A DNA stretch of 64,000 nt from Symsagittifera roscoffensis (lineage: Eukaryota > Xenacoelomorpha > Acoela > Convolutidae). The translations under genes were made by a program, and so were the position numbers. Of this stretch, positions 20,824 to 32,100 are shown in pieces. The notes beneath the pieces are model-generated. The model saw only the letters and a program-made list of their open reading frames with translations. It ran no database searches and was not told the DNA's origin. Position 1 is the first letter of the stretch. Each line of letters starts with the position of its first letter. Location: NCBI RefSeq assembly GCF_963678635.1, contig NC_087063.1, forward strand, positions 26,285,649 to 26,349,648, read 5' to 3'.

Positions 20824-20829
20824 AATAAA
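20824..20829 (+). promoter_or_regulatory. Polyadenylation signal AATAAA of gene model 2
   Basis: Canonical hexamer 68 bp after the stop codon, in a good position for a short 3' UTR. Downstream sequence is AT/T-rich. Confidence 0.55.
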
Positions 20830-21340
20830 TCGTTTACAGATAGATATATTTTTCTAAAACATAGAACATCTGTATTCGAGGATGATTCCTGAGTTTCAAG
20901 CAATAGTTTGTTTTCTTGGACAGGGTTCAAATGTACGAAGTTTGAAAATGATGATGATTGAACATTTAGAGATACCCCTCTCCACTCGAATTGAGCTGAG
21001 CCTTCGACCTTTTTGCGGTTTAGTCATCTAGAGCATCAAAATTTCTTATTTAGTGACTCAGAATTAATCTTGATACGTTTCTGGCGGTGCATATACAAAA
21101 CAATCCAATACAAAACAGTCCAAAAAATCATGAAAGAAACAAAAAACAGTCCAACAAGAAAGCCCGGCTTAAGGTCGCCGGTGGACACGCTGCAGCGATA
21201 ACCAGCTCTAATTTTTAGTCTGTTTTGTGGTGGAAGACTGTTTGTATGCGACTTTTTTTGCACCGAGAGAGACAAGTGCCTGAAAGTGAATATTCAAAAA
21301 AAAAATTTTTACTGAAGATATTTCCCGTACCTTACAAAAA
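20830..21340. other. Convergent intergenic region, with a family E core
   Basis: Between the end of gene model 2 and the receptor. The only recognised piece is the repeat family E core near 21170-21215 (TTAAGGTCGCCGGTGG..GATAACCAGCTCTAA). Confidence 0.5.
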
Positions 21341-21723
21341 CTTGGAAACCAGATCTGAGCATCGTAAAATCTTGCCTATTTCAGATCTTGTCCAGACATG
21401 GTGCATGTTTCGTTTGGACATGTACATGTCTGAATCAGGACTGAGGCAGGTACGGATTCTATCACAAAAGCAGACCTGCTCAAGGTCTGATTCAGACCTG
21501 GGGCACACATGGGTCAGACCTGGTGCAGATCTGTTCAGATCTGACCCATATATGTTCCAGGTCTGAATCAGACCTTGAGCAGATCTGCTTTTGTGATAGA
21601 ATCCATACCTGCCTCAGTCCTGATTCAGACATGTCCATGTCCAAACGAAACATGCACCATGTCTGGACAAGATCTGATAAAGGCAAGATTTTAAGATGCT
21701 CAGATCTGGTTTCCAAGTTTTTG
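21341..21723. repeat. Giant imperfect hairpin, about 383 bp
   Basis: The left arm starts CTTGGAAACCAGATCTGAGCAT and the right arm ends ATGCTCAGATCTGGTTTCCAAG. Inner parts also pair, for example GAATCAGGACTGAGGCAGGTA with TACCTGCCTCAGTCCTGATTC, and CTCAAGGTCTGATTCAGACC with GGTCTGAATCAGACCTTGAG. The turn is around 21530-21540 (CAGATCTGTTCAGATCTG). Arms are about 190 bp. Confidence 0.9.
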
Positions 21724-22364
21724 TTGGATAGATTTCCACTCACTAAAATTTCACAAAGACTCCGGGGCAGATCGATTCAAGGGTCTAAAAACAGTTTTGA
21801 TAAATTTTTTACATCAGTCAATGACAACACTTTCGAGAACATTATTTTATTCCATTTCACATTTTTCTATTTCTATTCTATGTGTTATTTAAACGGAGCC
21901 TTGAATCACTTGCTATGCAACGGATGCATAGCATTGAATTAACATTTTAAATTTCTTAAAAGCCACACGGTGGCCAGTCAATAGGCAGAACGGTTGAGAG
22001 CAGAATGGGTCCAAGAGGAGAAAAACAGAAAAAAAAATCAACTTTTATAAGCTAATTGGTAAATTAATTATCAGAAATGTCAATAAGCTTGGAATAATAG
22101 AAAAAAGCTGAAAAAAAAGTTGTTTCGCAGGTTTTTATTTCTAGCCACCCGACTTTTCGTTCCAGAATTATTACAAACACATTATTCTAAAGCTCTACGT
22201 CTGTAGATTTTTTTTCTATACGTACTTTTCAAAAACTGAAAACAAGTACGTGATTTCTAAACGAGTTTTAGTGTTATTTGTTAAAATAACTATTTTCAAT
22301 GATAAAAACAAGACACGTGACAAAAGTTGAAAATTCATTCGAAAATTTCAAAAAAAAAATTTTT

Positions 22365-22566
22365 TCAGATCTGATCATGTCTGATGCAGTTCAGGACAGA
22401 TATGCAATCTCACAACAAATGGATTCACCCTGGGCATATCTGTTTTTTTAATTTTTTTTTCTGTAACATTAAAATTTTTTTATCTTCCAGGTCTGAACAT
22501 GTCTGATACAAATCAGGACAGATATGCAATCTCACAACAAATGGATTAACCCTGGGCATATCTGTA
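22365..22566. repeat. Two direct repeats with CAGGACAGATATGCAATCTC
   Basis: About 75-bp near-identical units at roughly 22369-22443 and 22492-22566, both with 'CAGGACAGATATGCAATCTCACAACAAATGGATT' and 'CCCTGGGCATATCTG'. They share the TCTGAnCATGTCTGA vocabulary of the hairpin at 21341-21723. Confidence 0.8.
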
Positions 22567-22741
22567 TTTTCATTTTGTTTCTGTACGGGTTTAGAAATGA
22601 ACTAGAAATGTTAATATAAAAATAAAAAAATGTTAGTTTCGGTTTTTCACTGCCCATTCTCAACGAATTATCCTTCAGAACATCGTCTTGTGAAAATTTC
22701 GAAAGCATTTTTTATTACAGCTTACCTTCATTACACAACCC

Positions 22742-22962
22742 CGGTTTTTTTCAACTTCCTCACCACCTTTCAATTTCAAATTTGACAAACTCTTTCTCAT
22801 AGCCGTTATGCACTGAAACTTGACACGGTGAAAAAACTGACCATTGTGAACGGATTTGTTTTTCATACCTTGCACCGTACCGTTACGCGTTTAGCAGTCA
22901 TAACTCGAAAAACAACTAAAAAAGAAGAAAATATAAAAGGTGGGGGAAAGTGGAAAACAGCC
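22742..22962. mobile_element. MITE M1, diverged copy
   Basis: About 221 bp with termini CGGTTTTTTTCAACTTCC and GGGGGAAAGTGGAAAACAGCC, flanked by CACAACCC (22734-22741) and CATAACCC (22963-22970), a one-mismatch 8-bp duplication. More diverged than the two other M1 copies. Confidence 0.75.
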
Positions 22963-23092
22963 CATAACCCTTACTATCTTCGTGCACAATACCATCACTA
23001 CTACCATCATTGAATTCAATTTTTTTGGTCGGGGTGGGTGGTTGGACGTAGAGCGCGGTTTTGGGAAAAAACTTAAGGTCACTAGTTAAATG

Positions 23093-23165
23093 ACATTTGA
23101 GTTGAAATAGTTATATTAGGTATTTTTGAAATAGTTATATTTGAAATAGTTATATTAGGTAATAT
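23093..23165. repeat. Short tandem repeat GAAATAGTTATATT
   Basis: Three units of TTGAAATAGTTATATT(AGGTA) in direct order just beyond the last receptor exon. It includes the stop codon of the read-through frame. Confidence 0.7.
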
Positions 23166-26100
23166 TTGAGGGCCTACTGAATGATTCGACGTGTGCGGTT
23201 CTGTTCCAGAAGTGATCGTAGTCGATGTAGAAGTTGGCAGTCCCGTACTTCTCCAGCCTCTCCCCGTCCAAGTGCACTTTCTTCTCCCACCATTTCACAA
23301 GCACATCTCCCGTGTGGTACTGGTCTGCATAAAAATTACGAAAACAGACAGTTGCTGAAAATGTAGCTCAGGCATTTTGATAAGATAAAAAAAGTTGAAA
23401 AAATCAAGCTAAGGTATCAATCAAAATACAAACCGAAAACAGCGATAGCCGGTTGCTGTGCATGTAGCACAGAATGTTCCGACCTTATTCTTTTTAAAAA
23501 CACGTAAAAAATGTTTTTTTTTGTGCGAGGGTTTGTTGAAAGGGTCTAGCGAAAACATAAAATTTCGGCATGTTCGACAATCACAGTAAAATAGGCAAAT
23601 CGGGCAACGGTTTTTAACGAAAAAATACTAGAAACAAAAAACTTTTTTTCAATTTTTTTTTGCAGAAATTGTTTTGAAGTTTTGAAGATTTATATTCCGA
23701 AAACGGCGCTGAAAAACTTCAAAACTATATTAACTAATTTTCTCGGTGACAATTTTTTTAGCGCATTTAAAAAAAACTTCTCTAATTCGAAACAGTTTCT
23801 GGGAAAAAAATTGAAAAAAGAATTTATAGAATTTTTTTGAGTTTTTTTTGTTCTAGTCATTTTTTGACACAAACCGTTGCCTAATTTGCCTGTAGTATAA
23901 GTGGAGTAAGCTTAAGGTTTCATGGTTTATCCTTATCCTTCTATGATAAGCCTGCTCGCTTGCTTTACTTGCTCGAAATTAGACTAGAACTCAATAACTT
24001 CAAACCGGTTTTTCTCAAACCTTTTTTCGGTCGAAAGAGGACTGAAAGAGCTTTAATATTATAAATTACTCCAAAAACACCCGAAAACAAAGTTTTTTCC
24101 CATTTTCAATGGTCGGAACAGCAATTGAAATTTTAATTTTATACATAATGGTCAATGATGTGTTTAATTTGGGTTGGATGAACTCACAGCTCTCCACGCA
24201 TATCTCGCAGCTCTGAATGTCCATTGGGAACATAGTGAGTGCCAGTTTGCACCTGCTCTTCACCTGCAGCCGCATAGACTGGAACAGTTCACAGTCGTCG
24301 TACAGTGCCAGCACCATGCTGTCCGAAATCAAACCTAGTCAACAAAAAATCATCTCTTTGCATATATACATAAATGTGTACTTCTAAAGGCAAAAAGCTG
24401 GACATAAATTTGCGAAAGTCTGGAAATTTTATGTGCAAACTTTCGTGACTCTATAGCCAGACTTTTGTGACAACAATTTTTGATATGATTTTAAAGTCTG
24501 GGACCTCGACCCAGGAAGAAATAGCCAATCGCAGTAAAATAATGCACAAAATGTTCGTGGAGTTTTTCTATTTAAAAACAAAACAAGACTGCTCGTATCC
24601 GACTGCCTTCTAAGGTTTTTGGAGCAGTATTAACAAAAAAAATAAATAAATTGAAACGAAAAATTTTTTTTTCTAAAATTTGAAATTTTCTTTGAAAATC
24701 ATCCCCCACACGCCATATAAAGTACAAAAGAATAGATTTCTTTCTTTTAACAAATCAATCATGGCAAATAAGCTTCTTTCAACCAATTTGGAACGATTTC
24801 TAAGACGGATTAAATCTCCGCTTTCGCGTTAATAGCGCGAAATATATCGCGCGTTAATTGTCACAAATGGCAATCTTTAAACCCCATATTTTCACGAAAC
24901 ATGATCACAGGTGAAATATTTTTTCACAATTAAGTTCAGGACAAAAATACGTTTCGAATGATAGAAAAAAAATTGTTCAAAAAGGGCTAGTAAAAAAGTC
25001 GAAACTTGTCTGAAGAAAAAAAAACCAACCCCGAGCACAAATATCCCGTTACTTTCGTATCGAAAGTCGGAACAATTAGTTGGCCTGTTGTAAAAAAAAG
25101 CTCTCAATCAATTTTTGATTGAATACAAACAGCAAGTAAATTCTTCATTTAACTCCTAACATTACGAGGCCTTTAGTGAGCTGTAAGCAAACACAGACAA
25201 AGCAAAAATTATGTAAAAATTTACTTACCAAATGCTAATTAAAAGACTAAATTTGAAGTATAGCACAAAAGCAATGTTACGCAAAAAATATGCTCTACTA
25301 CTTTACCTCATTCCGAATTCGAGTATTGGATGACAGGCAACAAAAACTCTGATCGACTCAAATTAGTTTTCTATCATTTGAGGTTCCTCCGCGGGGATTT
25401 TTTTCCTGTAAATATATGCTTTTGAATCCTTCGCCCTCTAAAAAATGACTACTTGCTTTTGTTCTGTTAAATGGTAGATTGATAAAATAATGGCTTACAA
25501 AGATCCTCCTATAATCAAACTCTATGTATCTATTTAAAGTAATTAGTTCTCGTGATATTAATTACAACATAAATAGCAGTAAATATTTAAAAAAAATCGC
25601 CTTATTCATCAATTTGTGTTTTAGCCGGTTGAACGAAATCTTCAATTAAAATTTTCGGCTTAAGCTTTGCGCACTGGTTGAAACGCACAAATATGCTGTT
25701 CTAAGGTAATTCTTCATCTTTTTTAAGCTTAGTTGTTCACAAAAAAAAAACAAAAAGTTATCTTGTTGCTGTTATTTTAAATCCGAATGAACAAAGCTAC
25801 AGTTGTAGCCAATTGTGTTAAGGAAGAAAAAAAAACTTTTTTTTGCACCAAAAAATAAAATATGTGTACGAAAATTGGGACCAACATTAATCTTGCAATT
25901 AGCCATTTTAAATGGTAATTCTTATATTAGGTGATAGTGTGGGCGTCTGAGCTCAAAAATCTGGAAAGAAAAGATTGCCAATTTGACCAGTTTGAGACTT
26001 TAACGTGTAAAAAGCATTTTTATTTGGCACAAAAATTGGATCTACTAAACAATCTCCACCCCCTATGGTACCTACTTAAGAAAATCCACCCCTATAAATA

Positions 26101-29100
26101 AATACAGTAAATTAGCGCTGAGCTTTCTATTGAGAATTATAATTTTGCTGCATTCTGATTGGTTGAAAAATCGACCATTTTGACCTACTTAACAATCTCC
26201 CCCCTTTCTTGAAAGGGGTGGAGATTGTTAAATAGATCCCAAAAATCTTATCAAACTGAGTTCAAGCTTGCTAGTCAATGCAATTTTTACTATATTTTTA
26301 TGTGAAGCTCTGTACTATAATTAGCGTCTTCAACTATGTTTCGTCGAATCAATTTCGTTTTTTGGCAATTTTATCAACTTTTTGCATCACACTATAGCCT
26401 ATAAACCTTAAAATACACCAGGAGTTTTTATCGCGTTACCATCATTCGAGGAGTATTGATGTAATTTAGCTGTTGCATGGATAAGTTGTTTTAATTTAGA
26501 TTGTTGAAATTGAAACTTTCAATTTGTTGAAACTGTTTTGCTAAAAATTACAGCAATTTTTCAATTTGTAATTTTGTTTATTTGTATTTTTTTGGCAGTT
26601 TTATCAATTTTTTGCATCACACTATACCCAATAGACGTTAAAATACACCAGGAGTTTTTATCGCGTTACCATCATTCGAGGAGTATTGATGTAATTTAGC
26701 TGTTGCATGAATAAGTTGTTTTAATTTAGATTGTTGAAATTGAAATTTTCAATTTGTTGAAACTGTTTTGCTTCGTTCATTACTTTTCATCAATTATTAG
26801 ATGCTCAATGCATTAATATTTAGGTTCGTTAGCGTTTCGGAGACTTGCTTAGGATATCTTTAAAAAATATATATTTTTCAATTTTTTTTTCGAAAATTTC
26901 ATTTATGTTTTTAAAAAATTCAAGAATATTATTTCATAGATGCTAACGGGCAGCAGGAAAACACACAGTTCAACTTTGATACAACACTTTTAATGTCACA
27001 ATTTTCGAAGAAAGAATGGAATATTTACTCAGAGAGTGTTTTTTTCTTCAGACTAACTTCAATTTTTTTAACTAGCCACTTATGAATGTTTTTTAACCAT
27101 TTGAAAGTTATTGACTTTTGAAATCCGTAATGCGACACCTCACAACAAAAAGCAACTTGCAACAAGGATAACCAAATACCGTGCAACTAGCACAGAGTAT
27201 TCCGACCATAGTCTTAAAAAATACAATAAATACATAAACTTTTCAAATTACTGTCATTTTTTCTGCGTGGTGTGATAAACAGACAAAAAAAAGATGAGGC
27301 ATATTTGACACTTATAGTCAAATAAGCAAAAAAAAACAATTTTTCTAGAAAATGGCTAGAAGAACCAAAAAATATATATTATTCACAAAACCAATAAAGG
27401 TTTATTCCAAATTTTTTGGCTGAAAATGTTTTGAAGATCTCGATTCGTCAATAGGCATGAAAAAATCCAAAAACTTTTTTTCTTTGAGGAAAATTAAATT
27501 TAGGCAGAAATTAATTATTGCAACTGACTTGACTTAAGCAAAATAAGCCTGAATTGCTCGAAATTAGACCAAAAATTTCAAAGTTTGTCCCAATTTTTCA
27601 AATGGTCAGAATAAAAAAAAGCAAATTGTATTAACAGACAACTCGCAATATACTCACCACCGCAATCGCGCCAGCGTGTTGCGAGGGTGCGAGGTTGCCG
27701 ATAGATATTATACGTCTTTATACCAAAATTAGAGCCGGTTATTGCCGCGAAGCGGCGACGCGCCCCCACCGGCAGCCGTAAACCAAATTGTCGTTTTCCT
27801 GAAAATTTGCGAGTTGTCTTTTATTGAGAGTCTTAGCGATAACCTTGAAATCGAATTAAAATAACATTTTAACAAAAATTAGTATTCGTGAAGATATTGA
27901 GGTTTGAAGTAGTCAATTTGTGTGGGATAAGTAACTTGCGAAATGTAACTTGGGGCTATTTTGTGCACCCTTTGATATATCTCAACCGGAATCGATGAAA
28001 TCGATTTCAGCACTTTTTATCAAAATTATTTTTAATCCACATAGATCTGGCCGATTTTAGAATATAGCACCTGCAAAGCAAATTAAGTTTTGATAAATTT
28101 GTCTCAGCGACGATCAGAAGACGGTATCAGAAGACACCTTCATATTGTCAAAGCTAGCAGATTAAGACCAGATTTAGGTATTTGTTTGTAGAATCCAAAA
28201 CAGCATCGAAGATCAAAGAAAAGTAGCAATGTTGCGGATTCCGCGACAAATCTGATTTTGGCCTGTTGCGGATTCCGCTTACAATGCAGAGAATGCACAG
28301 TTTGGCCTCGTAATGGCTTTCTATTGTTCTCAATAACTCTAATTTTATAATTCGATCTCTGCCAGCGCAATCATACCGTGAGAAGACGAACTTTCACTTG
28401 ACTTTTAGGTTCAGGTTTGCCGCAGCCTTACCAACTTCGGCTTCATTTTTGGGAGCAATAGAGAGTGCTAGACGCAAAAAACATGCCTTGAGTCACAAAG
28501 TTTTCTTAGACTGGAATCGTAACTTCAAGAGGGTTCGGAAACTGACCTTACTTATTGTGGATTACAGTAGGACAAACTGGTTTTTAATATAGTAACATAC
28601 TTTAATGAAATGGAGGGTATCATTGGTCTCTCTGTATACTCATATAATAGTGTATACCTTTTCCAGGTCTGAGTATCTCGATGGCGTCTGGGAAGTAGAG
28701 ATCCGGGGTCCAGATGGCCTCCGCGTACTCCTGTCCTAAAGTGACTACACTCTTGCTGCTGTTGCCGCCACTGAAGCTGGAATTGTCATTTTCTTCGTCA
28801 AACGACGCCATCTGGATCTGAACAGTGACAAACCTTTTAATAAATTGCAAAACAGTTGGAATAAACAAAATTACTTTAAACAAAAAATTTGTCAAATTTG
28901 AACAAGTTATGCATGCAATTTTGAATTATCAAGCGATCTTGAGACATAATTTTTGGCTGAAAAGTTAGCAATGGTGCGCAAAAAAATCTGATTTTAGTCA
29001 ATCGCTCTTTTTAATCAGATTTTTTTCTGTTCCAAGTATTGTCAATTCTCTACATAAAACAATATTTGTTTTTCAGAAGAGACTAAAACTGAACAACTTT

Positions 29101-32100
29101 GATATAATCCTGGATTCTAACACAACAGATACGTTAGTGACGATTCGGCGAAAAAACTGCCGATCCGAATTGAGAAAATTTTAACTACGCATTAGAATTA
29201 AGGCTTGAAATTTTATGAATATAAATACGCATTATAGACATATATTAAAAACTAATAAATGTATAAAAATGAATATATTCCAAACTTTTCGACCCTGCCC
29301 GCGACTAAATTTTCGACCAAGCCGCGACTTTTTTTTCGATCACGCCGCGACTATTTTGTCGACAATGCCACGACTAATGTTTCGACCACGCTGCGACTAT
29401 TTTGTCGACCATGCCGCGACTAATGTTTCGACCACGCCGCGACTATTTTGTCGACCACGCCGCGACTATTTTGTCGATCATGCCGCGACTAATGTTTCGA
29501 CCACGCCGCGACTATTTTGTCGACCATGCCGCGCCTAATGTTTCGACCACGTCGCGACTATTTTGTCGACCATGCCGCGACTAATGTTTCGACCACGCCG
29601 CGACTTTTTTGTCGACCATGCCGCGACTAATATTTCGACCACGCCGCGACTATTTTGTCGACCATGCCGCGACAAATATTTGGGCCACGCCGCTTCGTAT
29701 TTTTCGACCATGCCGCGACTTAAGTTTTAATCACGCCGCAACTACTTTGTCGACCATGCCACGACTAATGTTTCGACCACGCCGCGACTATTTTTTCGAC
29801 CATGCCGCGACTAATATTTCGACCACGCTGCGACTATTTTGTCGACCATGCCGCGACTGATGTTTCGACCACGCCTCGACTATTTTGTCGACCATGCCGC
29901 AACTAAGGTTTCGACCACGCCGCGACTATTTTGTCGACCATGCCGCGACTAATGTTTCGACCACGCCGCGACTAATATTTGGGCCACGCCGCTACTCATT
30001 TTTCAACCATGCCGCGACTTAAGTTTCGACCACGCCGCGACTATTTTGTCGACCATGTCGCGACTAATGTTTCGACCACGCCGCGACTATTTTGTCGACC
30101 ATGCCACGACTAATGTTTCGACCACGCCGCGACTATTTTTTCGACCATGCCGCGACTAATATTTCGACCACGCTGCGACTATTTTGTCGACCATGCCGCG
30201 ACTGATGTTTCGACCACGCCTCGACTATTTTGTCGACCATGCCGCAACTAAGGTTTCGACCACGCCGCGACTATTTTGTCGACCATGACGCGACTAATGT
30301 TTCGACCACGCCGCGACTAATATTTGGGCCACGCCGCTACTCATTTTTCAACCATGCCGCGACTTAAGTTTCGACCACGCCGCGACTATTTTGTCGACCA
30401 TGTCGCGACTAATGTTTCGACCACGCCGCGACTATTTTGTCGACCATGCCGCGACTAATGTTTCGACCACGCTGCGACTATTTGGTCGACCAAGCCGCGA
30501 CTAATGTTTCGACCACGCCGCGACTATTTTGTGACCAAGCCGCGAATTAATAACTACGCATTAGAATTAAGGCTTGAAATTTTATGAATATAAATACGCA
30601 TTATAGACATATATTAAAAACTAATAAATGTATAAAAATGAATATATTCCAAACTTTTCGACCCTGCCCGCGACTAAATTTTCGACCAAGCCGCGACTTT
30701 TTTTTCGATCACGCCGCGACTATTTTGTCGACAATGCCACGACTAATGTTTCGACCACGCTGCGACTATTTTGTCGACCATGCCGCGACTAATGTTTCGA
30801 CCACGCCGCGACTATTTTGTCGACCACGCCGCGACTATTTTGTCGATCATGCCGCGACTAATTTTTCGACCACGCCGCGACTATTTTGTCGACCATGCCG
30901 CGCCTAATGTTTCGACCACGTCGCGACTATTTTGTCGACCATGCCGCGACTAATGTTTCGACCACGCCGCGACTTTTTTGTCGACCATGCCGCGACTAAT
31001 ATTTCGACCACGCCGCGACTATTTTGTCGACCATGCCGCGACAAATATTTGGGCCACGCCGCTTCGTATTTTTCGACCATGCCGCGACTTAAGTTTTAAT
31101 CACGCCGCAACTACTTTGTCGACCATGCCACGACTAAGGTTTCGACCACGCCGCGACTATTTTTTCGACCATGCCGCGACTAATATTTCGACCACGCTGC
31201 GACTATTTTGTCGACCATGCCGCGACTGATGTTTCGACCACGCCGCGACTATTTTGTCGACCATGCCGCAACTAAGGTTTCGACCACGCCGCGACTATTT
31301 TGTCGACCATGCCGCGACTAATGTTTCGACCACGCCGCGACTAATATTTGGGCCACGCCGCTACTCATTTTTCAACCATGCCGCGACTTAAGTTTCGACC
31401 ACGCCGCGACTATTTTGTCGACCATGTCGCGACTAATGTTTCGACCACGCCGCGACTATTTTGTCGACCATGCCGCGACTAATGTTTCGACCACGCTGCG
31501 ACTATTTGGTCGACCAAGCCGCGACTAATGTTTCGACCACGCCGCGACTATTTTGTGACCAAGCCGCGACTAATATTTCGACCACGCTGCGACTATTTTG
31601 TCGACCATGTCGCGACTGATGTTTCGACCACGCCTCGACTATTTTGTCGACCATGCCGCAACTAAGGTTTCGACCACGCCGCGACTATTTTGTCGACCAT
31701 GCCGCGACTAATGTTTCGACCACGCCGCGACTAATTTTTGGGCCATGCCGCTACTAATTTTTCAACCATGCCGCGACTTAAGTTTTGACCACGCCGCGAC
31801 TATTTTGTCGACCATGCCGCGACTAATGTTTCGACCACGCCGCGACTATTTTGTCGACCATGCCGCGACTAATGTTTCGACCACGCTGCGACTATTTGGT
31901 CGACCAAGCCGCGACTAATGTTTCGACCACGCCGCGACTATTTTGTCGACCATGCCGCGACTAATGTTTCGACCACGCCGCGACTACTTTGTCGACCATG
32001 CCGCGACTAATGTTTCGACCACGCCGCGACTAATGTTTCGACCACGCCGCGACTAATACTTGGGCCACGCCGCTACGTATTTTTCGATCATGCCGCGACT

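Noticed and set aside
27578-27769. Minus-strand Arg-rich open frame starting MGARRRF
   Set aside because: It is the GC-rich core of repeat family E.
28817-28852. Extending receptor exon b upstream to include FVTVQIQ, which would look like F-T-V-x-I of beta-2
   Set aside because: Attractive by similarity, but the only AG upstream (AAAAG at about 28838) gives phase 1 instead of the phase 0 left by exon a; the CACTGTTCAG acceptor fits both phase and consensus. Transcript data could overturn this.
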